The position numbers and the translations under genes were made by a program. Shown one piece after another: positions 18,566-26,748 of a stretch of 64,000 nt of DNA. The notes under the pieces were generated by a model. That model ran no database searches, was not told the DNA's origin, and saw only the letters and a list, made by a program, of their open reading frames with translations. The stretch is from NCBI GenBank assembly GCA_910577585.1, contig CAJTNN010000001.1:62001-126000 (forward strand), given 5' to 3'. Origin of the DNA: an uncultured Muribaculaceae bacterium. Lineage in GTDB: Bacteria; Bacteroidota; Bacteroidia; Bacteroidales; Muribaculaceae. Each line of letters opens with the position of its first letter. The stretch's first letter is position 1.

Positions 18566-18594
18566 AAGTAGTTGCCAAAAATTAATGAACAAAT
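18566..18594 (+). repeat. Copy of the AAGTAGTTGC repeat after rimO
   Basis: 29 nt starting AAGTAGTTGCCAAAAATTAA; 27 of 29 bases match the minus-strand sequence at 23364-23392. It is preceded by a second partial unit (AGTAGTTGCC) that overlaps the end of rimO. Both copies lie just after a stop codon. Confidence 0.7.
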
Positions 18595-18788
18595 GAACTG
18601 ATTTAAACTTTTTACGAAAACTAAAAATGTATTTTAAAATGTTTCTTCAAGGCCAATCTTCATTAATATTTTGGCATCTTTCGCCCCTCTTCATCGGTCG
18701 CGATGCCCGCATCGCTCCCTCTTCGAGAGCCGAAACCTGCTCAAAATCTTAATAAAGCTTGACCTTGAAAAAAGTTTAAATCAGTTCA
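18594..18788 (+). repeat. MITE-like element, copy A (195 bp), upstream of menF
   Basis: Bounded by a perfect 20-bp terminal inverted repeat: TGAACTGATTTAAACTTTTT (18594-18613) and its reverse complement (18769-18788). The interior contains an imperfect hairpin around GGTCGCGATGC (18696-18719). The whole element aligns almost end to end with the reverse complement of 54255-54448. No coding potential. The right end lies 54 nt before the menF ATG and abuts a possible -7 box. Confidence 0.85.
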
Positions 18789-18789
18789 A

Positions 18790-18797
18790 TAATTTTG
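18790..18797 (+). promoter_or_regulatory. Possible -7 box of menF at the element edge
   Basis: TAATTTTG (TAnnTTTG) begins two bases after the right terminal repeat of element A, 45 nt before the menF start. The nearest -33-like sequence is CTTG at 18764-18767 (spacing 22), so the element may supply part of the promoter. Confidence 0.4.
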
Positions 18798-18841
18798 CTT
18801 TAACTACTTACAAAACAAGCATGACAAATCAAGGAGCAGTG

Positions 18842-19900
18842 ATGAACCTATTTCTATTCTCACCCCCCTCCTCCCCACAACGGCGCATGATATACGCCGG
18901 ATATAGCCCTGATATTATCCACGGATTAGATCAGGGCTTTATCTTCGCACCCTTCGGACTCGACTGCGAGATATTCACCATCCCGGCCGACCTGTCAGCT
19001 CCATCGTCAGAGATTCCCTCTGACGAAGTGCTTATGCAGTGGATCGAAGCCAACGACCGTGCCTACTACGCCACACACGCGGAGTACGCAGTCTCGACCC
19101 CACAGAGCATACATGAGCAGCTTGTGGCCGACACCATATCTTATCTGCGCACCCTCGAGCACGACCACGGCTCACACACCAAAATCATAGCCTCACGCAT
19201 AGAGCGCACACAGACCCGCAAGAGCATGCCGCAACTCTTCGGCTCACTTGCCGAAGCATATCCAGACGCCTGCATATTCCTCTTCTCCACACCGCTGAGC
19301 GGCACCTGGATCGGCGCATCGCCCGAACTTCTGCTCCAGGCCGACGCATCGCAGCTCACCACCATGTCGCTTGCCGGGACACGCCTCGCCACCGACACAA
19401 CCGAGTATGCCCCCGCCGAAGCCTGGGATGACAAGAATATAGCCGAACAGCGCATCGTCACCGACTTCCTCATACGCACCCTTTCGGATAAAGGATTGGC
19501 CCCATGCCCCTCACCCCTGATGAGCCGCCGCGCCGGAAGCGTCGAACATCTCTGCACCATCATCCACGCCCCACTCAGCCAAGAGCTCTCTACGGCCCAA
19601 CGCACCGGGCTGATCCATGCCCTCTCGCCCACTCCGGCACTGAGCGGATATCCCCGCCGCGAGGCAGTCGACTTCATCAACGCTCATGAGAGCGCCCCAC
19701 GCCGATTCTACGGCGGCATGGTGGGAATCTCCACCCCTGCCCGCCTCGAATGCTATGTCAATCTGCGAAGCGCGCAGAAAGGGAGCGCGCAGGGAGGACT
19801 CACCATGTATGCCGGGGGAGGCATAACCACACTCTCCGACCCTACGGCCGAGTGGCACGAAACATGCCGCAAGCTCTCGACACTGACCAAATCACTATGA
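18842..19900 (+). CDS. menF: Isochorismate synthase (menaquinone branch)
   Basis: Converts chorismate to isochorismate, the entry step of menaquinone synthesis. 352 residues from ATG 18842, chosen because AAGGAG lies at good ribosome-binding distance; upstream in-frame codons run into the repeat element. Chorismate-binding family features: WIGASPELLLQ, the SLAGTR block, ALSGYPRREA, RRFYGGMVG, the strand CYVNLRSAQ, and the final YAGGGI. MenF is preferred to trpE, pabB or entC because menD, B, C and E are in the same window and no anthranilate or aminodeoxychorismate partners are present. It is unlinked to those genes (39 kb away). Confidence 0.87.
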   Translation: MNLFLFSPPSSPQRRMIYAGYSPDIIHGLDQGFIFAPFGLDCEIFTIPADLSAPSSEIPSDEVLMQWIEANDRAYYATHAEYAVSTPQSIHEQLVADTISYLRTLEHDHGSHTKIIASRIERTQTRKSMPQLFGSLAEAYPDACIFLFSTPLSGTWIGASPELLLQADASQLTTMSLAGTRLATDTTEYAPAEAWDDKNIAEQRIVTDFLIRTLSDKGLAPCPSPLMSRRAGSVEHLCTIIHAPLSQELSTAQRTGLIHALSPTPALSGYPRREAVDFINAHESAPRRFYGGMVGISTPARLECYVNLRSAQKGSAQGGLTMYAGGGITTLSDPTAEWHETCRKLSTLTKSL

Positions 19901-19944
19901 TTAAGGATACTTTAAATAAAAATTTCCTGATTATCCTTGCCCTT

Positions 19945-19977
19945 TGAAGTTGTTTAAAAAAAGTTTAGCCAACTTGA
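19945..19977 (+). repeat. Collapsed terminal-repeat pair (relative of the MITE-like element)
   Basis: TGAAGTTGTTTAAA (19945-19958) followed almost directly by AAGTTTAGCCAACTTGA: the two ends of the element with no interior, the right end diverged. It forms a short hairpin. It lies 117 nt before the DUF2975 gene; a TAATTTTG box follows at 20000-20007. Confidence 0.5.
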
Positions 19978-20093
19978 TGGCATATTTGGAAATAATCATT
20001 AATTTTGCAAAGGGGTAGAACATCTGAGCTACCACCCCCGTCAGCCGCCGCGTCCCACCGTCGGCTCACACCCGAAATTCATGACGATTCCCC

Positions 20094-20756
20094 ATGAAAA
20101 AGACAAGTATCTACATCCTCTCAATAATCATTATCGCCGTGGTGGTGATATCGGTTGTAGTGCCGGGCTATAACGAAATCACGTCAGGCATCGACAGCGT
20201 GCAGACAGGTATGCAGCAGTCGAGAGAGGCCCAGGCCGCAATCCCTGACGGCACCCCTATCAGCGTGCGTTTCGAACCCACAGGCAACGAGATAATCCAG
20301 CCCACCGACTCAATGCAATTCGACCGCGACATGTCGCTCCCCGTCATAATCGGGAATGTGTCGATAATAGTGCCCGATGAGAAAATTCCCTCATGGTGCC
20401 ATATCGTGTGGCTCTTCAGCCTACCGATCCAGGCGGTCTGTCTGCTGATACTGGTATGGAAATTTATCCGCCTTATCTACAACTTCTCGAAAGAACGTAT
20501 CTTCGTGAGGCAGAATGTCAGGCTCATGCGGCAGTTCTCCTTCCTGCTCTTCGGCATCGTGGCCCTTGAAATCTTCAGCGGACTGGTGCATGAGTATGTA
20601 TTCTCGCAATATCCGGTCAATATGGAGGGCTACAGCGTGTATGCCTCATGGGACTTCCCCTGGGCGAATCTGCTGATTGCCCTGGTGAGCCTGCTCATGG
20701 CCCAGGTATGGGCCCGAGGTATTGAGATTCAGGAAGAACAGGCGCTGACAATCTAA
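20094..20756 (+). CDS. DUF2975 family membrane protein
   Basis: 220 residues with hydrophobic segments at about 5-24, 104-126, 143-160 and 185-204, and a larger periplasmic loop between the first two. The later part (the NFSKERIFVRQNVRLMRQ region) is characteristic of DUF2975 proteins, which commonly pair with a YozG-type Cro/CI regulator, as here 39 nt downstream. Function of the family is unknown; the pairing suggests a membrane protein/regulator couple. The domain call is from remembered family pattern and is fairly, not fully, certain. Confidence 0.75.
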   Translation: MKKTSIYILSIIIIAVVVISVVVPGYNEITSGIDSVQTGMQQSREAQAAIPDGTPISVRFEPTGNEIIQPTDSMQFDRDMSLPVIIGNVSIIVPDEKIPSWCHIVWLFSLPIQAVCLLILVWKFIRLIYNFSKERIFVRQNVRLMRQFSFLLFGIVALEIFSGLVHEYVFSQYPVNMEGYSVYASWDFPWANLLIALVSLLMAQVWARGIEIQEEQALTI

Positions 20757-20795
20757 CCCACTTACCCCACAACCCGCTTCACTGCAGATTCCACT

Positions 20796-21002
20796 ATGGC
20801 GATTATAGTTAATCTCGATGTAATGATGGCCCGACGCAAGATATCGCTCGGTGAACTCTCTGAAAAGATGGGCATAACCCCGTCAAATCTGTCGATTCTG
20901 AAGACCGGCAAAGCCAAGGCCATACGATTCTCTACCCTACAGTCAATCTGCCAGATTCTTGACTGCCAGCCAGGCGACATTCTCGAATACCGCCCCGACT
21001 GA
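20796..21002 (+). CDS. YozG-like Cro/CI helix-turn-helix regulator
   Basis: 68 residues, almost entirely one HTH_3-like domain: MMARRKISLGELSEKMGIT then PSNLSILKTGKAKAIRFSTL as the two DNA-binding helices, ending with the typical ICQILDCQPGDILEYRPD. This ending is characteristic of YozG/HTH_26 regulators. It follows the DUF2975 gene by 39 nt and probably controls that small operon. DNA target unknown. Confidence 0.85.
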   Translation: MAIIVNLDVMMARRKISLGELSEKMGITPSNLSILKTGKAKAIRFSTLQSICQILDCQPGDILEYRPD

Positions 21003-21096
21003 CACCACCCCCGCTGCATTTACTCTCTCACTCGCGCTCTCCTCCCGATATATAACCCAATCATAATGAAATAACATTCTAACCAAATATCTAAAA

Positions 21097-23133
21097 ATGA
21101 AAAAGTTTGTACTCCTTACGGCTCTCGGGGCACTGACCGTCAGCTCCGCTTTTGCCGAACATCTCAAGAGCCTCTCGGCTGAAGGAATCGACAATGAGAT
21201 TCCCGCCAAGACCGACTTCTACCGCCATGTCAACCAGCGCTGGATGGATGAGAATCCGCTTACAGCCGAACATTCAAGATATGGAAAATTCAATATCCTC
21301 TCTGACTCAAGCGACAACCGCGTGCGCCGCATCGTGGGCAATGTGAGCTCCACTAATCCGCAGCCGGGCTCGGTGGCTTACAAAATTGCCGCCCTTTATG
21401 AGACTGGCATGGACTCCGTACGCCGCAATCAGCTCGGCGCTCAGCCCGTGCTGGCCGACCTGCGCAAAATCGACACCACTGCGGAGGCCGACATGACCGA
21501 CCTCTTCCTCTGGCTCCACAAATATTACAGCGCTCCGCTGCTCAACATCGGCATCCAGGAGGACCTCAACAACTCAGCCGTCTATGCCATGTATATAAGC
21601 GGCGGCGGCACATCACTCGGCGACCGCGACTACTATCTGAAGAATGACGCCGACAACAAGAAGATCCGCAAGGCATACACCGACCTCATCCAGAAGCAGA
21701 TGCGCCTAGCCGGATTCTCTAAGAAGGATGCTGCCCGCATCGCCAAAAACACTCTGAAGGTGGAGACTCTGCTCGCCGACTCAACATGGACCCGCGAACA
21801 GAGCCGCGACCTCAACGCCATGAATAATGTGCGCGACCTGGCTTGGGTGAAGCAGAACTACCCCAATCTCCCCTGGGATAAGTTCTTTATCGAGACTATG
21901 GGTATCGAGACTCCCGACCAGTTCATCGTCACTGAGATGAACACTGTCAAGCAGGCCGACAATCTCTTCAAATCACTCTCAGCACGCGAACTGAAAGACT
22001 ACTACCTCTGGCAGTATCTCAACCCCGCCACAAGCTATCTGAGCGATGACTTCGCTGATGCCAACTTCGAGTTCCAGAAGGTGATGAGCGGTGTGCAGCA
22101 GATGCAGCCGCGCTGGAAGCGTGTGCTCGGTGCCACCGAAGGTCGTCTCGGCGAGGCTATCGGCCAGCTCTACGTAGAAGAGTATTTCCCGGAGTCTTCT
22201 AAAGTTTATATGGAGGGTCTGGTTGAGAACCTGCGCACAGCTCTCGGCAAACATATCATCAATCTCCCCTGGATGAGCGATGACACCAAGCTCCAGGCTA
22301 TCAAGAAACTCAACGCCATCACAGTCAAGATCGGTTACCCCGACAACTGGAAGGATTACTCCACAATGGAGATTGACCCCTCCCTCTCTTACTATGAGAA
22401 TATCCACAACGCCAACATGTGGCACGTGCAGGACTACCTCAAGAAGTGGGGCAAGCCCGTGGACCGCTCTGAATGGGGCATGACTCCGCAGACCATCAAC
22501 GCCTACTACAACCCGCTCAACAACGAGATCGTGTTCCCGGCCGGCATTCTGCAGGCTCCCTTCTTTGATGCCGAGGCAAGCGATGCTGAGAACTACGGCG
22601 GTATCGGCGTGGTAATCGGCCATGAGCTGACTCACGGATTTGACGACCAGGGCTGCAACTTCGACGCTGTCGGCAATATGGTCAACTGGTGGACTCCCGA
22701 AGACGCCGAGGCTTTCGCTTCGCTCACTCAGGGCCTGGCCAACCAGTTCAGCGAAATCGAGGTACTCCCGGGCCTGATGGCCAACGGCCAGTACACTCTC
22801 GGCGAGAATATCGCCGACCAGGGTGGTCTGCGTGTGGCTATGACCGCATTCCTCGATGCTCAGAAGAAGAAAGGTGTCGACGTAAACTCTGAAGAGGCCA
22901 AAATCGATGGTCTGGCTCCGATGCAGGTGTTCTACATGAACTACGCCAACCTCTGGGGCCAGAACGTGCGCGACGAAGAGAAGCGTAAGCTCACCATCGG
23001 CGATGTGCACTCTCTGGGCGAAAACCGCGTGAATGTATCTCTGAAGAATATCGAACCCTTCTTCAAGGCCTTCGACATCAAGGAGGGCGACCCGATGTTC
23101 CGTCCGGCCGAGGAGCGTGTAATCATCTGGTAA
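21097..23133 (+). CDS. pepO: Secreted M13-family zinc metallopeptidase (neprilysin/PepO type)
   Basis: Periplasmic or secreted oligopeptidase, 678 residues. Signal peptide 1-21 (MKKFVLLTALG...FAEH). Large helical N-terminal M13 domain, then the catalytic M13 domain: VVIGHELTHGFDDQG carries HExxH (His, Glu, His), GENIADQGG carries the third zinc ligand in ENxAD, and the INAYYNP and EIVFPAGILQ segments match substrate-binding stretches. The C-terminus ends RVIIW, close to the usual xxVW ending of the family. A monocistronic gene followed by a GC-rich hairpin. The activity call is firm; substrate unknown. Confidence 0.95.
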   Translation: MKKFVLLTALGALTVSSAFAEHLKSLSAEGIDNEIPAKTDFYRHVNQRWMDENPLTAEHSRYGKFNILSDSSDNRVRRIVGNVSSTNPQPGSVAYKIAALYETGMDSVRRNQLGAQPVLADLRKIDTTAEADMTDLFLWLHKYYSAPLLNIGIQEDLNNSAVYAMYISGGGTSLGDRDYYLKNDADNKKIRKAYTDLIQKQMRLAGFSKKDAARIAKNTLKVETLLADSTWTREQSRDLNAMNNVRDLAWVKQNYPNLPWDKFFIETMGIETPDQFIVTEMNTVKQADNLFKSLSARELKDYYLWQYLNPATSYLSDDFADANFEFQKVMSGVQQMQPRWKRVLGATEGRLGEAIGQLYVEEYFPESSKVYMEGLVENLRTALGKHIINLPWMSDDTKLQAIKKLNAITVKIGYPDNWKDYSTMEIDPSLSYYENIHNANMWHVQDYLKKWGKPVDRSEWGMTPQTINAYYNPLNNEIVFPAGILQAPFFDAEASDAENYGGIGVVIGHELTHGFDDQGCNFDAVGNMVNWWTPEDAEAFASLTQGLANQFSEIEVLPGLMANGQYTLGENIADQGGLRVAMTAFLDAQKKKGVDVNSEEAKIDGLAPMQVFYMNYANLWGQNVRDEEKRKLTIGDVHSLGENRVNVSLKNIEPFFKAFDIKEGDPMFRPAEERVIIW

Positions 23134-23239
23134 GTCGATATTTCACACATATTTAGCTGCGAATGTGATTGCAACCGCCGCTAAACCCGATCATAATTCG
23201 AGCCCTTGGCATCAGCCATGCTGAGGCTTACGACCGACA

Positions 23240-23282
23240 AGAGCGGCGGAGACCCGGTGATAAACCGGATTTCCGCCGCTCT
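23240..23282. terminator. GC-rich hairpin after the M13 peptidase gene
   Basis: 11-bp outer stem AGAGCGGCGGA/TCCGCCGCTCT with an inner CCGGT/ACCGG stem, followed by TCTCCATTC rather than a clean T-run. Probably the transcript end of the peptidase gene. Confidence 0.65.
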
Positions 23283-23312
23283 CTCCATTCTCATCAATCG
23301 ATGCTTTATCTC

Positions 23313-23393
23313 TAAGTAGTTGCGAAGAATTAAACATCATAAGTGATTCTTTTTCAAAGAATGATTTGTTCATTAATTCTTCGCAACTACTTA
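23313..23393. repeat. 81-bp inverted-repeat element at the end of the orphan gene
   Basis: Perfect 21-bp terminal arms (23313-23333 and 23373-23393, starting TAAGTAGTTGCGAAGAATT) with a small inner hairpin ATTCTTT/AAAGAAT. The right arm includes the stop codon of the minus-strand gene ending at 23391. The minus-strand right half matches the repeat after rimO (27 of 29 bases). It may act as a terminator, but its sequence marks it as a dispersed repeat. Confidence 0.75.
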
Positions 23394-25667
23394 TTTCTCA
23401 ACATAGCTCAAAACCAGAGTGCGCAGCTGGCCCACACTATCGGCAGAGAGAGTAAGGATGAGCCGGTGATAACGCGTGGCCGGCAGATGCAAACCCTTCA
23501 CGGGGAGGCTGACCTCTGCATGGTCCTGCCAATCCTGCAGGTTGTCGCTTCCCGAGATGCGGACCGCCACGCCGGCAATCGGCGCGGCTACCGAACGGAT
23601 GCGGCTCCGACCTAAACAACCGGCCAATTTCAGAGGCCTGAGCACAATCATGCTCTGCGAGGGGTCAAGCTGCGGAGGAATACCCGATGAGCTATCCCCG
23701 TCAGTAGCGATGCTGACCGACCGGCATTCAATCTGCACTATTCTCCCTTTATCATCGGCGCAATATACCATCCCCTCATAGCCATACAGGCCACCTGTGG
23801 CTATACATCTGCCATCTACCCAATCATCTTCGGCAGCCTCGCACCACACCGTCCCTTCGGCATCAAAGGCCAGCAAAGCATCCGCAGCCAGACACAGAGT
23901 CAGGCCTGAAGATTCATCATAGACCATATTGCGTATATCAGTCAGCGCCACATCCGCTGCAGGCGGAGTCGTGAGAACAGTGGTGACTGTACCACTCCTC
24001 GACATCACCCTCACACCATGCGCCGTCAGGAATGCCACACCATCCGCCATCACCGCCACACGCCGCCATGGCGCTCCGACCTGACTGCCGGAACCGTTGA
24101 CCGCCGTCAGAACATCGCGGCTCAGCAGACGCTTCACCACATATTCTCCCGATGAATCGGCCATCAGTTCCCGAACACCATCGGCCGAGAAACCGAGCAG
24201 TGTCTGCCTGCCGGTGGTTTTCGTGGAGCGCGATGAGTAACCCTGCGTCACCGCCAGCAACCGCGAATCACTCACCACCGTGCCCCGACGATATATCACC
24301 CCCGACCCTGGATGAGGTGCATACAATTCAGATCCGCACCACATCACCACACCCTCATCGGTGAGCACGGCCCCCTCGGCCTGAGGCGTGCGATGATCGT
24401 TGTAATCGGGTGTAAATATCTCGGCCTCCGGAGCCGGGATTGAAATACTTACTATCCCTGAAGCGGCAGAGGCATCAATCGCCACACTCCCCGCCTTGCG
24501 GAAATCAGACAACCCTGCCACTGCCTCACCTATACGCGACGCATCGCGCGCATGAAACCTGAAAGCGAAACCTCCCCCATCAGCCGACGCCAACGAAGTA
24601 TAACCGCTCACACGCGGCAACTGATCGGCCGCATCTGCCGAGTCCGACACCGCGCCGACACACCATCGCGCGCTACTGCTCACATATAGCGACAACTCGC
24701 CGAAATGCTCACGCCAGCGGCGCTGCAAGGTGCTGACGCTGAAGCTCGCTGCCAGTTGCAGCGGTAACAGCGAGAAGGCAATTGTCAGACGCAGCGACGA
24801 GGCCTCCCAGCGCCATGCCGACAAGCGGGCATAGGGGGATGCGTACCCACTCGCCGGCACTTCACACTGCGAAGGGAGAAAACCGCCGAAGGCAGCCACG
24901 CATCTCACCGGCGTAGCCGTCAAACCGGCATCACGCACATCGCGCATATATTGCTTGATGCGCAACGCCACCGCCTCATACGTGCGGCTCACCACAATCT
25001 CAGGCACACGGCTGCTGCTGCCCGTATCAAGCCACGTCGAGAGGGCCTCCGAAGTCACTCCTTCGACATCGCTCAGGTCCACCCCTACCTCCATCTCAGG
25101 CCGGCTTCCGGCCATGCGCGTATATCCCGCCAGATAAGCCGGCGTGAGCGAGAAGCTCACCTGCGGCGCCTCGGGCAATGAGATGGCGAAACTATAGGTG
25201 TCGGCAGCAGCATCATACAGTAGCCAGCACACACCGCCGCTGCACACCAGCGTCACAACATCGCCATATGGAATGGCCTGCAACAATGTGCCGAACTTCA
25301 CCGGCAACACTGTCACCTCACGGCTCACGCGCCCCGGCATATCCACCGACCTGATCATGCGGTCAGGACCCATCACCAGAATCTTTGCCCCCTGCACACC
25401 TTTATGCAGTGCATCATGGATGGCCAGCAACCTGACTCCTTCACCCAGGCCCGAAACCGCCGACGTCATCGATGTGGCATATCTGACCACTGCCTCCCCC
25501 TTCGCATTGCCCCCTGTAGAGCTTCCGCCCTCGGCCGCAGCCGCATCATCAAGCCAATCCACACGCAGGTAGCGCTCCACCTCGCCGTTGCCACACAATG
25601 CATCGCAGGCCTCTGAACGGAGTTTCAGGTTAAGTTGCACTCTCTTTTCTGTATTGCTCATAATCAA
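23391..25667 (-). CDS. Large orphan protein of unknown function, beta-rich
   Basis: 758 residues, not recognised. No signal peptide or membrane span, so probably cytoplasmic unless carried by other means. The first 150 residues contain a Gly/Ser/Ala-rich loop (about 40-60). The remainder is strongly beta-patterned, with repeated short strands and Gly/Asp turns between about 430 and 680 that suggest a propeller-like arrangement. A final module (about 690-758) contains SGSDNLQDWQDHAEVSL and a region near TRYHRLILTL, reminiscent of jelly-roll units. Some phage tail or head-stabilising proteins look broadly like this, but no phage genes surround it. Single gene, divergent from patatin and convergent with the peptidase. 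The second ATG (residue 3) is an equally good start. Confidence 0.7.
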   Translation of the reverse strand: MIMSNTEKRVQLNLKLRSEACDALCGNGEVERYLRVDWLDDAAAAEGGSSTGGNAKGEAVVRYATSMTSAVSGLGEGVRLLAIHDALHKGVQGAKILVMGPDRMIRSVDMPGRVSREVTVLPVKFGTLLQAIPYGDVVTLVCSGGVCWLLYDAAADTYSFAISLPEAPQVSFSLTPAYLAGYTRMAGSRPEMEVGVDLSDVEGVTSEALSTWLDTGSSSRVPEIVVSRTYEAVALRIKQYMRDVRDAGLTATPVRCVAAFGGFLPSQCEVPASGYASPYARLSAWRWEASSLRLTIAFSLLPLQLAASFSVSTLQRRWREHFGELSLYVSSSARWCVGAVSDSADAADQLPRVSGYTSLASADGGGFAFRFHARDASRIGEAVAGLSDFRKAGSVAIDASAASGIVSISIPAPEAEIFTPDYNDHRTPQAEGAVLTDEGVVMWCGSELYAPHPGSGVIYRRGTVVSDSRLLAVTQGYSSRSTKTTGRQTLLGFSADGVRELMADSSGEYVVKRLLSRDVLTAVNGSGSQVGAPWRRVAVMADGVAFLTAHGVRVMSRSGTVTTVLTTPPAADVALTDIRNMVYDESSGLTLCLAADALLAFDAEGTVWCEAAEDDWVDGRCIATGGLYGYEGMVYCADDKGRIVQIECRSVSIATDGDSSSGIPPQLDPSQSMIVLRPLKLAGCLGRSRIRSVAAPIAGVAVRISGSDNLQDWQDHAEVSLPVKGLHLPATRYHRLILTLSADSVGQLRTLVLSYVEK

Positions 25668-25794
25668 TCAATATGTTTTTTCAGCCGAATTTACACCCAC
25701 ACTCCAGCCCCCGTGGCATAACCGTTGACGCGCCACCGCCACTTATGACCCTGCATCCGCCCCACACCACACCAATAAAAAAACACTCCTTTTA

Positions 25795-25826
25795 TTTCGT
25801 CATAAGAGAGGGATTTATTAAATTTG
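25795..25826 (+). promoter_or_regulatory. Promoter of the patatin-amylase pair
   Basis: TTTC (25795-25798), 20 nt, TAAATTTG (25819-25826): one mismatch in the -33 box and a full -7 box. It predicts a leader of about 70 nt before ATG 25900. Confidence 0.7.
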
Positions 25827-25899
25827 CAGAAAAATAAGCCACAGGACCACTCTCCGGTTTCCCTACGTGGCGATAACCCCCATTAGTATCCAGACAAAT

Positions 25900-26715
25900 A
25901 TGGCATGGAAAATTGATGGTCTTCTCGAACGCATCGGGCTCAACACGCGCACTCCGCGCGTGGGGGTAGCCTTCAGCGGAGGAGGCGCCAAAGGATTCAC
26001 CCACATCGGCGCGATGATGGCATTCGAATCCTTCGGCATCAAACCCGATATCGTGGCCGGCGTTTCCGCCGGCTCTATCGCATGCACACTCTATGCCGCA
26101 GGTCTGACCCCCAACGACATAATGGAATGCTTCGAGGAGTATGACTCCTTCTCGGCCTTCACCGACCTTACAATCCCCAAGGCTGGATTCCTGAAAATGG
26201 ATAAGTTCGGAAAACTCCTCGAAAGCTGGCTGCCGGTGAAGAATCTTGAGGAGCTCAAGATTCCGGCCGTGGTGTGCGCCACCGACCTCGACGCAGGCCG
26301 CTCCGTAGGTTGGTCGCGCGGCGAAATCGTGCCCCGCGTCATGGCCTCCTGCAGTATCCCGATCATCTTCCAGCCTATCAAGATAAATGGCGTCAACTAT
26401 GTCGACGGCGGGGTGCTGCGCAATCTCCCGGCCTGGGCCATACGCAAGCATTGCACCACCCTCTACGGCCTGAATTGCGCACCTCTCAATCCGCATTATA
26501 AATACAAGGGCACGCTGCTCGACATAACTCTCCGCACCTATAGCCTCATGTCGAAAGCCAATACGCTGCAGGACCTGGAGCTATGCGACCATGTGGTGCG
26601 CACACCGGCAACCTCGCGATTCGGCACTTTCGAGCTGCATATCCTCAAAGAGGCCGTGCAGGTTGGCTACGAGGCCACCTGCAGAGTCCTTGAGAAGGTG
26701 ATTGAAAAAAAATAA
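25900..26715 (+). CDS. Patatin-like phospholipase
   Basis: Cytosolic serine acyl hydrolase of the bacterial patatin (RssA-like) class, 271 residues. The oxyanion glycines VAFSGGGAKGF (about 22-32), the nucleophile elbow GVSAGS (Ser about 56) and the catalytic aspartate in YVDGGVLRNLP form the complete Ser-Asp dyad. No signal peptide and no C-terminal barrel, so it is not the secreted PlpD type. ATG 25900 (MAWKIDGLL) is preferred to an in-frame GTG at 25867. A GH13 gene begins 33 nt after the stop, so the two are probably co-transcribed, although a functional link is not obvious. Confidence 0.9.
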   Translation: MAWKIDGLLERIGLNTRTPRVGVAFSGGGAKGFTHIGAMMAFESFGIKPDIVAGVSAGSIACTLYAAGLTPNDIMECFEEYDSFSAFTDLTIPKAGFLKMDKFGKLLESWLPVKNLEELKIPAVVCATDLDAGRSVGWSRGEIVPRVMASCSIPIIFQPIKINGVNYVDGGVLRNLPAWAIRKHCTTLYGLNCAPLNPHYKYKGTLLDITLRTYSLMSKANTLQDLELCDHVVRTPATSRFGTFELHILKEAVQVGYEATCRVLEKVIEKK

Positions 26716-26748
26716 TACTTTCGCCTATATCACTCCTCACTTCATCTG

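Noticed and set aside
21979..23010. 343-residue minus-strand open frame inside the M13 peptidase gene
   Set aside because: It lies wholly antisense to a well supported M13 coding frame and has a composition typical of an antisense shadow.
23391..25667. Prophage around the orphan protein
   Set aside because: No integrase, portal, terminase or tail genes are present; a single gene does not support a prophage call.
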